DNA from: Euleptes europaea
Taxonomy: Eukaryota > Chordata > Lepidosauria > Squamata > Sphaerodactylidae
Assembly: GCF_029931775.1 (NCBI RefSeq)
Contig: NC_079320.1
Coordinates: 84,429,656-84,493,655, forward strand
DNA: 64,000 bases
Direction of reading: 5' to 3'
This document shows positions 53,293-64,000 of this stretch, piece after piece (the first letter of the stretch is position 1; each line of letters opens with the position of its first letter). The position numbers were made by a program, and so were the translations under genes. The notes under the pieces were generated by a model. The model had not been told where the DNA came from. It was given only the letters and a program-made list of their open reading frames with translations, and did no database searches.

Positions 53293-54542
53293 TGTGAAGA
53301 AGAGGAAGTAACCAAAATAAAAGGGAGAGCAAACTCTCTGTGCTCTGTCTTAAGAGCTCAAGAAATCCAGTTCATACAAACATAGAATCATCATGTATGG
53401 GGAAGAGTACATTTGTATTTTACCATCAAACTATCACTACCATTCTTAAAAAGTTATATCTGTTACCAATGTTATATCACTCTAGGCTACTGTCTCTAGA
53501 ACAGTATTTTGTAAAGTACAGTTCTTATTTCCACTGTTTATTGCCAACACCTCTTTACTCTGAAAAGGAAATATAAATGATGCAAAAGACAAAAATAATA
53601 ATAAATCAAATCAGATAGCCTTTTCTTGAGGCCAGAAATGCAGAGTGGAGATTTCTGTGATTTAAGAGCAATGAAGAAAAGATGCCTAGGGAACTGGCTA
53701 GCATATCACAAGCGGAAAGTTTTTAGAACCGCATGCTGTTTATTATACCAGAGCCTCCTGTCAACAACCCCTTCTGGAATCTTGCTTGTCCAAAGGTTTG
53801 AAGAAGCAAGAGAATTTTTTAAAAAACTTCAGAGAAGGAAAACTTTTTTAAAATTACATACTTACATAGTTTGAAAGTGTTCCGAACAGCTGGACACTCT
53901 GGATTACAGTGTGTGCAGATGTTATATTTGGTCAAACCTGCCTCCCCATCAGCTGCAGCACCAAAGCCTCTGTATTACTTCAGCTTGATAAATAATCCCA
54001 TGGTTTCTTTTTACAAAATTCTCACATACTTTTAGCAGTGGCCTGCCATGGCAGTAGCAGTAGCAGCAGCCCACTGTCCATGCAAAACAGTTGTTAAAGA
54101 CTTCTCAGTTGCTCCAGTCTAGAGAATATTTTCTATTCATACTCTTAAAAAAAGAAAAGTACAATCTCTTCTGGCTCAGCCTGGAATGCATACTTGAGCA
54201 ATAACATAAGAACCAACAATTGCAACACAAGAATTGTGGCATGTCATGTTAAGCATGTCCCCTCAGATATGTACATCTCTTTTGTAAACACACACAGAAG
54301 TGACTCTTCATTCATGCGCTTCTTTTATGGTCATGTTCTAAAGCAATGGTATCAACTTATTTTCTTGCAATGGACAACAGTGAGACACAATCAGCGACAG
54401 GAAACGTTGAGGGATGGGTGAAGTGTCCAGGTCCAATCATGAAGTGGCCTGGGAAAATGGAATAAATTACCTAGATGGCTGAAGGCTCTCATTAAATTAA
54501 CCCAATCTCCTGGATCAGTCTCCTGACTTGGAGGCCTCTATG
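53293..54542. other. No gene seen
   Basis: AT-rich unassigned sequence, with a short GCAGTAGCAGTAGCAGCAGC run near 54050. Confidence 0.4.
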
Positions 54543-54755
54543 TAGTGTTGCCAACTCTGGCTTGGGAAATTCTGAGATGTTTGGGGGTGGAGCCACAGGA
54601 GTGTGGGGTTGGGGAGGGGAGGAACCTCATCACAGTATAAATGGCATAGAGTCCACCTTACAAAGCAGTTATTTTCTCCAGGTGGACAGATCTCTGTTGT
54701 ATGGAGTTCAGTTGTAATTCTGGGAGATCTCCAGGCCCTACCATGAGCAATCCTA
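54543..54755. mobile_element. hAT MITE (TAGGGTTGCCA family)
   Basis: TAGTGTTGCCAACTCTGGCT to CCCTACCATGAGCAATCCTA. Flanks CCTCTATG and CCTCTGTC agree at six of eight positions. Confidence 0.75.
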
Positions 54756-55865
54756 CCTCTGTCCTGGCACACACTAGTGGAAATCATCCAGTATGCTTAG
54801 CAGCAGCTTCTGAGCCTATTATGAATTGGGCTGCATTTAGCTATTACAAGCAACACATCAAAGTCTTAGGGGTTGCATGCACCTTCGCCCTCCCACCTTG
54901 CCTCATGTGAAACACCAGAATTGCAAACCAGGAAGAGTTGCGCAGTAAGTCTGCAATACCCTCCCTGCTCACAAGGAAACTGCAACAGCTGTCTCTGGAA
55001 GTTCCTACTACTTTGAGAAGTGGGAGGCACAGAAATGCATGAGTAGAAAGAAGGCAGCTTCTGGAGAAGTGCAATTTGCCACAGCAGGTGAAGGATGAGC
55101 CAAATAGCAGGATTCTGCTTTCTTGTGATGGATACAACACTACAGTACAACACTAAAAATTTTAAGGCAAAGACCGTTGCCAGGATTCAACAATATCTGA
55201 AACCTGTTCCATGAGCTTTTTGAACTAATGCCTCCTCCAGGGGAGACCTGGCAACTCTCGCCTTTTCTCCCGCTGCCTCTTAGAGTGGTGGCAGGTAATG
55301 GGAGCTGTGGGTGGGAGATCCCCCACTCCCACTGGGGGAATGGCCAGCCTACCCAACATATCTGCTGCTTGATTGGTTGTGTAGTTCACAGCAATCATCA
55401 AGAGTTTCTTCAGTGTAAGACATGAACACTGAAGAACTGTGCATGCTCCGTCAGAGGTGCCTTTGGGCACCTGGTCTGTGGAATGCCAACCAGGCATTCA
55501 CAGAATGTCATCTAATATTCCAGTCCAGAGAACATCTGGGGAATATGTCACCAATTCCTAACTCTGCCAAGCATGGTGGTTGGGGCAAGACTAGCAGGTG
55601 TGATCCCATCACCTCCTGCATGCATTCAGCAAGGCTTCTGAAAAGCAGTTCTAAATTTGAAGAGGCAGAAAATCATAATCATCTTGCTTTCTTTAATTAT
55701 GTTGCCAGGGAAAATATTTGGAATGTCCCACACTCTTTGCCATCGACCAGTTTTCCCACAATTGTGCCTTTGTTTGTAATCCAAGACTTCTGCTATTAGA
55801 AAAGAGCAATGGTAACAGTGCAATTCTGAGAAGAGTTACAGCCGCCTGATCCTCCGTGCTCCTAA
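54756..55865. other. No gene seen
   Basis: Unassigned sequence between a MITE and the GC-rich 5' part of the GORASP2 retrocopy. Confidence 0.35.
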
Positions 55866-56045
55866 GGGCGCGTTAAGCTCGGCGTTTCCCGGCTCCTTCC
55901 AGTAGGTGGCGCTGCTCGTCGAGCCGCCCTGGCCGAGGCCCTCCGCTTTCCCAGCCTCCTGCGCACCAGGCCAGACCCACCGAGTGCCATGTCCTTTGTG
56001 TGGCGGCGAAGGGAAGGAGGAGGCCGCCGGTGGCGGGCTTGAGCC

Positions 56046-56989
56046 ATGGGCTTGTCACAGAGCGTGGAGATCCCCGGCGGGGGCACCATGTCCTGCGAGT
56101 GCAAGAAAATTCACCGGGACACAGAGCTGGGCTGGAGCCATTCTTTGATTTTATTGTTTCTATTAACGAATCAAGACTAAATAAAGACAATGACACCCTC
56201 AAGGACCTGTTGAAAGCAAACGTGGAGAAGCCTGTCAAGATGCTGCTCCACAGCAGCAAGACGCTGGAGCTCAGGGAGACGTCCGTGACTCCCAGCAATA
56301 TGTGGGGTGGGCAGGGCCTTCTGGGGGTCAGCATTCGCTTTTGCAGCTTTGACGGGGCCAACGAAAATGTCTGGCATGTGCTGGAAGTTGAACCAAATTC
56401 TCCTGCGGCACTGGCAGGTCTTAGTTCTCACAGCGACTACATAATCGGAGCGGATACTGTCATGAATGAGACTGAAAACTTATTCTCCCTTATCAAGACG
56501 CACGAAAGCAAACCATTAAAACTTTATGTGTACAACACTGGTACAGATAATTGCCGGGAGGTGATTATTACCCCAAACTCCTCATGGGGCAGAGAAGGCA
56601 GCCTAGGCTGTGGCATCGGTTATGGATACCTGCATCGAATAGCAACCCGCCCGTTTGAAGAGGGAAAGAAAATTTCTCTCCCAGGACAATTGTCTAATAC
56701 AACCATTAGCCCGCTCAAAGATGGCTTTACAGAAGTTCAGCTTTCTTCAGTCAACCCCCCCGTCCTCATTACCACTGGAACAACAGGAGCAGAACACGGT
56801 CTGGCTGAACTCTCCATTGGCACAACTCCTTCCGTCACAAAGTTGGAGGGTATATTCCTCCAGATGGGACTGGATGAGCCCTATCTTTTAATCTCAAAAG
56901 GGCCCCAACTATGGGGTCCTAAAAAAACCAGTCAAAAAGAGAAAGAAAAAGGGGAGAAAGCACGGAGCCATGGCTCTGAGCAAAGGTGA
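56046..56989 (+). pseudogene. GORASP2: GORASP2 (GRASP55) retrocopy, intronless
   Basis: GRASP55 is a myristoylated Golgi stacking protein with two tandem GRASP/PDZ domains. Here both are encoded without introns: PDZ1 from [20 protein letters not shown], then [15 protein letters not shown], and PDZ2 from [17 protein letters not shown], then [20 protein letters not shown]. This ends in [13 protein letters not shown] and a diverging GTTG stretch. The original start is visible at 56046 ([14 protein letters not shown]), but a ~10-bp loss just after it shifts the frame, so the myristoylated N-terminus is lost. An open frame through the PDZ part begins at an unrelated ATG at 56000 and runs to 56989. 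After about 56830 the ~45-residue tail ([20 protein letters not shown] and a Lys/Glu-rich end) is not the Pro-rich GRASP55 tail. GC-rich sequence at 55866-56045 is probably old 5' UTR. Confidence 0.85.
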
Positions 56990-56999
56990 ATAGCCACAC

Positions 57000-57159
57000 C
57001 TGAAAAGCCAAATATCTATTTGGCTTTTTTGGGAATCGCCTATTCGGCTTCAGCTTTATCCCCAGGTTTTTGCATTTGGTAAACCCTAAACCTGAAATTT
57101 ACTGAAACGGCTAATTTGGGTTTATTTTTGGTTCGGGTTTATCGATATGCACAACCCTA
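57000..57159. mobile_element. Partial hAT of the iterated-unit superfamily
   Basis: GGGAATCGCCTATTCGGCTT, then GGTTCGGGTTTATCGATATG, then CACAACCCTA matches the right end of 27249-28196. The left end is absent. Confidence 0.65.
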
Positions 57160-57951
57160 CAGGCTTGTTAATAGCTGGGCAATTGGCCACCATTAGCAGG
57201 CATCTGGCAACCCACCTGGAGGCTGGCATCCCTACAAGTCTGCGTGCAAGCCCAATCCAAATCAACCTGCATACAGGCTTTCTTACCTTTGAGTAGCCAA
57301 TGTGTGAATGCAATTCAGACCAGGGCCCCACACACAGCCTACTCAAAGGAACAATCATTTTCCCAACCTGGACCTGGCAACCCTATCCGCCCATACCCCA
57401 CTGGTGACCAGGGGGTAACTGGCTGCCCTACTTTACAGAGTTGTGGGGAATATTGAGAGAACATTGCTTGAAGTGCTTTGAACACTTAAAGTAGTCAGTG
57501 TACAGTGGGGACCTGGCAACCTTATCACAATGTCACTTCTGGGTACAACCAGAGAGAATAGGGCGCCTGGCAACCCTACAAGCAGTGGAGGCCCAAGAGA
57601 GGATGGGTGTACTTTACTTGGGTGACAGAATACCATTAACCAACCCTGACCAAATCTAGATTTCATCCTCACCCAACATGATTTAAATCAGGACATTGGG
57701 TGGAAGGCTAGCCAGATGTTTATTTCCTGAAGTAAAATGGGCAGGAACTTGATTTTTTAAAAATAGAAGCTGGCTGTTTAGAAAGTGACATGCCTGGAAT
57801 ATCCCAGGCAGTATATGCCACAGGCCCTCCATTGCTTTAGGTGTGTTAGGAATTAATATTAGAAAAATGGATGACACAGATCCTTTCAGTCAACAAATAT
57901 AATTCCACATTTCACCACTAGACACTCTTAAGAAGTGTTTCCACACCCAGT

Positions 57952-58148
57952 TAGGGTTGCCAACTCTGGACTGGGAAATTCATGGAGATTTGAGGGTGGG
58001 ATCTGGGGAAGGAGCTCAGCAGGATGTAATGCCATAGAGTTCACCCTCCAAAGCAGCCAATTTCTCCGGGGGAACAGATCTCTGTGCTCTGGAAATCTGT
58101 TGTAATTCCGAGAGCTGTCCAGGACCTACTGGGAGACTGGCAGCCCTA
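57952..58148. mobile_element. hAT MITE (TAGGGTTGCCA family)
   Basis: TAGGGTTGCCAACTCTGGAC to CTGGGAGACTGGCAGCCCTA (approximate ends), with AAAGCAGCCAATTTCTCCGG inside. No matching flanks. Confidence 0.75.
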
Positions 58149-58298
58149 TGCCATCCTCCACATCGTTGGATTGTTGTTTCAAACCCCACCCACCAGAGAA
58201 AAAAAATTCTGATGAACTAAATCAGCAGTGAGTTTTGGTAAATGAAAATGCTCTGAACATAGTTAGATTAATTTGCTTTGTTATCTATTACTCCAAAT

Positions 58299-58506
58299 TA
58301 GGGTTGCAGCTCCAGGTTGGAAAATACCTGGAGATTTTGGGGCTGGAGTCTGAGGATGGCAGGGTTTGGAGAAGGGAGGGACTTCAATGCCATACAGTCC
58401 AATGGCCAAAGCAGCCATTTTCTCCAGGGGAACTGATTTCTATCAGCTGGAGATCAGTTGTAATAATGGGAGATCTCCAGCCAGCACCTGGAGGTTGGTG
58501 ACCCTA
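58299..58506. mobile_element. hAT MITE with near-perfect target duplication
   Basis: 208 bp, TAGGGTTGCAGCTCCAGG to CCTGGAGGTTGGTGACCCTA. Flanks CTCCAAAT (58291-58298) and CTCCACAT (58507-58514) differ at one position. Confidence 0.85.
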
Positions 58507-59840
58507 CTCCACATCTTTATTCCCCCCCCCCCGAGAATTTTTACACCCTGAAGGAAGGAAGAAACCCTCCTGTGGGTAATGATGCTCTGCAATGAGACTA
58601 GTTGAGTATAGCTAGACAAATTCTGACAGAGGCCAGGACTGCCACAAAATGCTTCAGATTGCATGTGTCGGGCAGGCAGACCCTTCCCTTTTAAGAATCC
58701 TCTGGCAGCTTTTGTCCAAACAAGTTTTTTTTTTCCTATGGGATCATTGAACTTTAACTTCGAAGAATCCAAAGTTTGTTCCAGAAAAAACCCACAGAGT
58801 TGGACCTGGAAAAAAATTGTGTTCACAAAAGGACAGCTCTGTTCTACTTCTAGCAATCATCACTCGGTGCCCCCTTCACACTCAAAATGATAATTGCTTG
58901 TCTTGGAGACGCATGCTCTGTGTTTGTGAGACAGCCTCAGAGCAGTCGCATTCGCATCTGGCTGCCAGCACGCAAGGCAGACATTATAGTGAAGCCGGAT
59001 GCCACGCTTGCTCTGTATTCAGCTCCACCTCATACAGAAGGTATGAAACTACCCATTGCCCTCTAGGACAAGGCATGTGTGTGGTGTGTGTGTTTGTGTG
59101 TACATGTGTGGAGGGTGCCTCCAGAAGAAAAACACAGCTGTCTCCTTCCAGACAGAATAAACTACTCTTACCTCCAGTGTCAACAGACCAAGGCCAAACA
59201 TGTGCGAGGTCTATTTACTGTAGTCAGCACACTTTCTGAGGGACAAGCAGTAATTCCCTAGACTTGGCTAACAAGAGGACTGTCTTCCATGAGGAAAGCA
59301 GGCAGAAATGCTGACGTTTGCGGGAACTGGTAAGTCAGCTAATGTAGGGGTAGCCAGATAGCAAGATGTGGCCAGGGCCAGTCCCAGCCCCTGAAGCAAT
59401 TGTCTCTGGCTGGAGGACTCTGCCAAATTATAATCAAGCTCTGGTAAAAAGTTCACCCACAATCATAAAAAAAGAAAGAAAAGAAAGATCCCCTGATTAT
59501 TAAAGACAGAGACTGTTCACATCTTAGTGTCACACTCTGTGTATTTTTTTTTAATTTCTGTATTGGACTCAAGGCATCTTACGAAGTAAATATATATATG
59601 TGAACAACAACAACAAAAGAATATGGTTCAACTCCAACTCCAGGGCTGGTCTTGCATCCACCCAAGGCCACAGGTTGCAAGCTATTGGCTACGATCCAAG
59701 GGCCAAGATCCCTTTGGCTCTTACCCTTTGGATAGTGCCTCTGGCCACACCCAGGCTTAAATACCCGTAAGGTAGGAAGTCAGAAGCTCAGTTCAGCTCT
59801 CATTCAGCTAGCGGATGTGCTCCCAGCTTTCCTGAATGGA
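58507..59840. other. No gene seen
   Basis: Unassigned. A short GT-rich run lies near 59075-59105 and an A/G-rich run near 59467-59490. Confidence 0.4.
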
Positions 59841-60057
59841 TGGGTTGCCAACCTCCAGGTGGTGGCTGGAGATCTCCCACTATTACAATTGATCTCCAGG
59901 TGACAGAGATCTGTTCACCTGGAGAAAATGGCTGCTTTGGAAGGTGGACTCTATTGCATTAAACCCCACTGAAGCTCCTCCCCTCCCCAAACCCCGCCTC
60001 CTCAGGCTCCACCCCCAAAATCTCTAGGTATTTCCTAACCCAGAGCTGCCAACCCCA
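59841..60057. mobile_element. hAT MITE, reverse copy
   Basis: TGGGTTGCCAACCTCCAGGT to ACCCAGAGCTGCCAACCCCA. Flanks TGAATGGA and TGAAGGGT agree at six of eight positions. Confidence 0.75.
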
Positions 60058-60493
60058 TGAAGGGTGAGAAGTTTCAAGGGCAGTGCCACAGGGGTTAATT
60101 TCCTTTGGAAGAGAGAGGACTGGAGGCTTATGGCATCTTTGGAGTATTGGTTTTACTTACAGATATACAAGCAGAGCACAATGAAAGCAAATAGACACTT
60201 GCACAACAGCAGACAATAGAGCTGCCAACCATAAATCAGATGCCCAGAGAGAGGCCCTGCATCCCCAGGTGTTAGCTTGCTCACATGATGACATACACAT
60301 TAAGCTACTTTATAACGAGCCAGACCCAAGCTAGCGCTGTCTCTTCTAACCACCAGCAGTCATATCCCCCACTGCTCTACTAGGTTGATACCTGCACACA
60401 TTGTATATGAGAGATGTATACAAACCAGTATTACAACTAGAACCAATCTGACCAGATGTTTGAGTAATTGGTAATAGATTTTACAATCTATGC
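60058..60493. other. No gene seen
   Basis: Unassigned sequence between a MITE and the partial hAT at 60494. Confidence 0.4.
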
Positions 60494-60825
60494 CAGGGGT
60501 GTTGAACTCATTTGTTAGGAGGGCCGGATATGACATAAATGTCACTTGGTTGGGCCGGGCGATGTGTAAATAAATAAATAAATGCCATAAAATGTAATGC
60601 CAGATACTAGAGATACAAATTTTACAGAAGACACAGGTAAAGTCAATTAATGATATTGTTTTTTTACTTAAAAGACAATCAAGCTTACAACAATAACATA
60701 CTTACAGTATTTCCTTTTACTTAACAGTCTTATTGTTATTGTTTTAAGTATGGTTGTATTTTAAGTAAAACAATAATATCATTAATTGACTTTGCATGTG
60801 TCTTCTGGAAAGTTTGTATCTAGTC
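60494..60825. mobile_element. Partial hAT (CAGGGGTGTCAAAC family) with AT-rich palindrome
   Basis: The left end CAGGGGTGTTGAACTCATTT, then GGGCCGGATATGACATAAAT matches the end of 1137-2099. Inside, about 60607-60672 and 60761-60825 are inverted copies of ~65 bp (AGTCAATTAATGATATT and its complement). The right end was not found. The hAT at 60826 inserted here. Confidence 0.7.
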
Positions 60826-61674
60826 CAGGGATGGGGAACCTCAGGCCCGGGGGCCATATGCGGCCCCCGAGGCCATTTTTTGTGGCCCTCGGGAGCTCCA
60901 GGGCCCTGCCGCGGAGGGGCAAGGCAGGGCAGCCCTCCCTGAGGGTGTTCCTGGGGCCACGGCTTGCAGATGCGCTCCAGCGCCCTTTGGACCTCCTCTC
61001 ACCAACTGACAGCTGTTAGTCGGCGAGAGGAGGAGGGATGCTTCCCCCAAGGCTGCCCCCTATAGCCGCCAGGGCACACTGTAAGCCCCTCTCGCTGCCT
61101 GTCGGCTGTTGAGCAGCGAGAGGGAGGGGGGAAGAGGCCCACGGCTCCCGGCGGCACAGCATGCGCGCAGAAGCCGATCGGGTTTTGGAGGGCCTTTTGT
61201 GGACTCTGGGGGGGAGGGCATGGAGCCTGGGGCCAGGTTGTGTGGGGCCGGCATGTGGGTGTGTAAGGGGGGGAGGCTTTTCTCTCTCCCTCTCTTTCTG
61301 TCTCTTTCTTTGTCTGTCTCCCTCGGTCATTTTCTTTCTCCCCCTCTTTCCATTTATTTCTCCCTCTCTCCCTTTTCCTCTTTCTCTGTTTTCCTTCCTT
61401 CCTCCCTTGCCGATTGACCATGGACTGCGCCCCCCTGGCACCTCGTTTGCTCGGGCCCACCGCTGGCTGCCCTCCCGCCTGGGAGGGGGGAGGACCGGGG
61501 GAGCGGGGATGCCCTCCAGGCCTCCCCTGGGATTACCAACCTCCAGGTGGTGGCCGGAGACCTGGCAACCCTAACCTCTCCCCCCCCACTCGGAGATCTA
61601 CACCTGGTATGGCCCCCGAATGATGTTATAAATGTGCAATTGGCCCTTGGCAGGAAAAAGGTTCCCCACCCCTG
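60826..61674. mobile_element. Non-autonomous hAT (GGGGAACC family), copy 3
   Basis: The ends are CAGGGATGGGGAACCTCAGG and AAAAGGTTCCCCACCCCTG, with a perfect 8-bp duplication ATCTAGTC (60818-60825 and 61675-61682). A pyrimidine-rich tract lies at about 61270-61410. It is in reverse orientation relative to 47075-47996. Confidence 0.92.
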
Positions 61675-61682
61675 ATCTAGTC

Positions 61683-62560
61683 GCTGGAATTAATAAAAAA
61701 AATTAAACAAGGGGGGTTGCTGGCTGGCTTGGCTGGCAAGTCTGCAGTGGGCTTGCCAACCCAAATCTGGACTGGGGGGAGGGCTGCCTTGGTCTGGCCA
61801 AGAAGAAGAACCCCAGTAGGGCCATCTTTGCTATGAAGTGGTTTGACTTCCTCTAACATACGGTTGTCAGCTCTGGGTGGGGAAATACCTGGAGATGGGC
61901 AAGCCAGCCCTTCTCTCATGATACACTGAAATGGCATCCACTGAAGAATGACGCTGCAGCTGTCCTCACAAAATCCTGCCAAAGCTCCATAGGACAACCA
62001 TTTGCACATTCATGTATGAATTAGGGTTGGCTGGCTCCAGGTGGGGCCTGGAGATCTCCAGAAATACAACCAATCTCCAGACTATGGAAATCAGTTCTCC
62101 TGCAGACTCTGGCTGCTTTGTAAGGCAAACTGTGTGGCACTATATATATCCACTCTATGAATCACTGTTTCCCAAATGGTTTTGGTCCACCCCACCCTTG
62201 GTTCCATAATCTCATCCCCAGTGGCCTCTGCCCTACCTTACACTCTAAAAAGCAATATTCATAATACTACTTTGCTCAACCCACTAAGGAAGATATTAAC
62301 AGTACACTCAAAATAGTAACAATTAACTGCACCTTTATTCAAAAGCCAATTAAAACTAAATTAATTTCTTCAACAAAATGGATGAACTTGATTGAGCAAT
62401 GTCAGATTTTGAAAGCCTGATAGTTATTCAGTAAGAACCTCATATGCCAGTTTTACTTACTACTTCACTATTTAGCAAATGATGAAGCGGACCAGTTTTC
62501 CAACATCTGGTTTAAGGTCACTTAGCAGGAGTCTTAAATCACCATGCTTAATAATCTGGA
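61683..62560. other. MITE fragments; no gene seen
   Basis: A short MITE fragment near 61860 (GTTGTCAGCTCTGGGTGG) and a half copy at 62022-62140 (TAGGGTTGGCTGGCTCCAGG). The remainder is unassigned. Confidence 0.45.
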
Positions 62561-62562
62561 TA

Positions 62563-62775
62563 AGGCTACCAACTCCCGCCTGGGAAATTCCTGGAGATTT
62601 CAGCGTGGTGCTTGTAGAAAGTGGAATTTAGGGAGGGATTTCCCTTAGAACCTATGGTATACCATAGAGTTTGCCCTCTGAAGATGCTGTTTTCTCCAGG
62701 GGAGCTGATCTCTGCAGTCTGGAGATGAGTTATAATTCTGGGGAAACTCCAGACCCCATCTGGAGGTTGGCATAC
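62563..62775. mobile_element. hAT MITE (TAGGGTTGCCA family)
   Basis: GGCTACCAACTCCCGCCTGG to CATCTGGAGGTTGGCATAC, with CTGTTTTCTCCAGGGGAGC inside. The ends are worn. Confidence 0.65.
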
Positions 62776-63083
62776 AATCAAAAGGCCCTGAAACCAAATG
62801 TTAGCTTTCCTGATTTTTAAGACCACCTGACTGAGCCATGTTGTACCCCAACATCTGTTTCAGCTAATGATGCGGGAAGTTTTAGCCATAAGGTCTGAAG
62901 CAGAATGAAGTAGCATCAATAGAATGTTTTTCATTACACAGAAGAAAGGTCAGAAGTTACAGAATGGTGCTATTTACATTCTCATTTTGGTTACTTGTTT
63001 GTAACGTGCTAATATGTAAAAAAAAAGGGTATTCCTTTTCATCATTTAGGGTTGCCTGGTCCCCCCTGGCCACCAGTAGGTGG

Positions 63084-63828
63084 CGTTTGTTAGGAATGAA
63101 CCCCCGAGCGAGATTTTTGTCTAGAAAGTCTCGCAATATGGCGCGCTTGGAAACGCTCATAGGGTAAATTTTGCTTTTAGTCAGTTTGCAGTCTCCCACC
63201 ACTTCAATAGCACAATCCGTTTTGTGGGGGGGGGGGGCAATGCATTGCATTCTTTCACATCAAAAACATCCTCAAAATCTCGGTATACATTGGGTCGATG
63301 GTAGGGCATTGGAGGCTAAGGCTGAGGCGGGTGGAAGAACAACCGCGACCTTGCGTCGATGCTGGTCACACTTAGGGTTGGTAAATGTAATAGTGTCAGC
63401 CTCCCAGTCTATGGAGGGACTGTGCCCTTTGAGCCAGTTGATTCCCAAAATGACCTCGTATCGGACTGGAGCTATGGTAAAGTCTATCTGCTCCCAATGG
63501 GAACCGATGCCCATCGCTACTCCCTGTGTGCGACGGTCGACTGGCCCCCCTTTAAAGTGGCTGCCGTCCATTTGGGCGAATTGGACGGGAGCCGGTAGAT
63601 TTTTGGACTTGACTTGCAGAGCTGCAAATGTGGCCTCCTTGATTAAAGAGCGCCCGCAGCGGGAATCTATGAGTGCTTTGACAGGTAACTGGGGGTCCTT
63701 TTTATAGTGTTGTAACACTACGTCCACATACACAGTATTTTCGACTTCACTCACCATGACAGGAGCCTTGGGTTTTGCAGGGGTTTCTGCAGGGGTCTGT
63801 GGGGACGCTCCACTCACCACAGACCGTG
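63084..63828 (-). mobile_element. Ty3/gypsy fragment: protease and start of reverse transcriptase
   Basis: Minus-strand fossil closely related to element 1. The protease-like region is about 63.3-63.8 kb, and the start of the RT (DCAIEV, then LTKSKIYP, then FLDKNLARGF, as in element 1 near 14.63-14.75 kb) is about 63.09-63.24 kb. Broken and truncated at the RT. A MITE fragment (TAGGGTTGCCTGGTCCCCCC) abuts it at about 63047. Confidence 0.8.
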
Positions 63829-64000
63829 TGTCAGGCTGTTATCTCAGTTTCTCTGTTGCCTCTGTTCCTGTGCTGAACTGTCCAGACTTCAAGGACGACT
63901 CCACATACCAAAGCCTGGGAACACTACCCCTGGGAAAGTATGCTCTGTTTATGCTTTGTGTGCTCTGTAATCTCCCGCCGTTTTCAAGCTTTATATTGCC
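63829..64000 (+). mobile_element. Gypsy LTR, partial, cut by the window edge
   Basis: It starts TGTCAGGCTGTTATCTCAG and shares ACTGTCCAGACT, then CAAGGA and further blocks with the LTR at 17623. It lies in the plus orientation, next to a minus-orientation gypsy fragment. It is therefore a separate insertion or a rearrangement. Confidence 0.75.

Noticed and set aside
55866-56045. Active CpG-island promoter of a GORASP2 gene
   Set aside because: The downstream coding sequence is intronless and frame-shifted near the start, so this is more likely copied 5' UTR.

Overview
This is a window of vertebrate nuclear DNA, almost certainly from a squamate reptile (lizard type). The evidence is a set of squamate-typical repeats: a Bov-B (RTE) LINE, tRNA-headed SINEs ending in Bov-B-like tails (Sauria SINE type), 5S rRNA-derived SINEs, CR1 LINEs, and many reptile-style non-autonomous hAT elements. 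No bacterial operons, rRNA genes, tRNA genes or CRISPR arrays were seen.

The only clear intact host gene is C1QTNF7 (CTRP7), on the minus strand. Its two coding exons (30475-30238 and 25907-25276) join in phase into a 289-residue secreted collagen/C1q protein. Upstream non-coding exons, if present, should lie to the right of 30,484. A second host-derived unit is an intronless GORASP2 (GRASP55) retrocopy at about 56.05-56.99 kb. It still has about 300 open codons, but its original start is out of frame and its tail is unfamiliar.

Layout: 0-3.3 kb holds CR1 and SINE debris, a hAT element with a TTTC tract, and a small inverted duplication. 3.6-9.2 kb holds SINEs, a CR1 3' end carrying a solo LTR and a 1.35-kb hAT, and a Penelope-like (PLE) fragment. 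9.2-12 kb holds a decayed hAT transposase and a hAT deletion derivative. 14.4-19.1 kb is a broken chromodomain-bearing Ty3/gypsy element whose 3' LTR carries a hAT. 21.7-23.1 kb is Bov-B. 25.3-30.5 kb is C1QTNF7, with a repeat-filled intron. 33-39.3 kb holds SINEs, a second copy of a local duplication carrying a hAT with a PLE inside it, and a 38-bp minisatellite. 40.1-50.9 kb is a second broken Ty3/gypsy element carrying a PLE, a 1.75-kb hAT and a LINE; the LINE carries a hAT that carries another hAT. 53-64 kb holds the GORASP2 retrocopy, many short hAT MITEs, two nested hATs, and gypsy remains at the right edge.

The most interesting signals are four hammerhead-ribozyme-like motifs in the termini of two unrelated PLE families, sharing a core but with stems changed in a compensatory way. 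Others are a hAT family built from repeated ~145-bp units, a perfect 64-bp inverted repeat, a gypsy LTR with perfect 28-bp inverted ends, and a swarm of ~205-bp MITEs with 8-bp target duplications. Coordinates of element ends are exact where a target-site duplication is quoted and approximate elsewhere.
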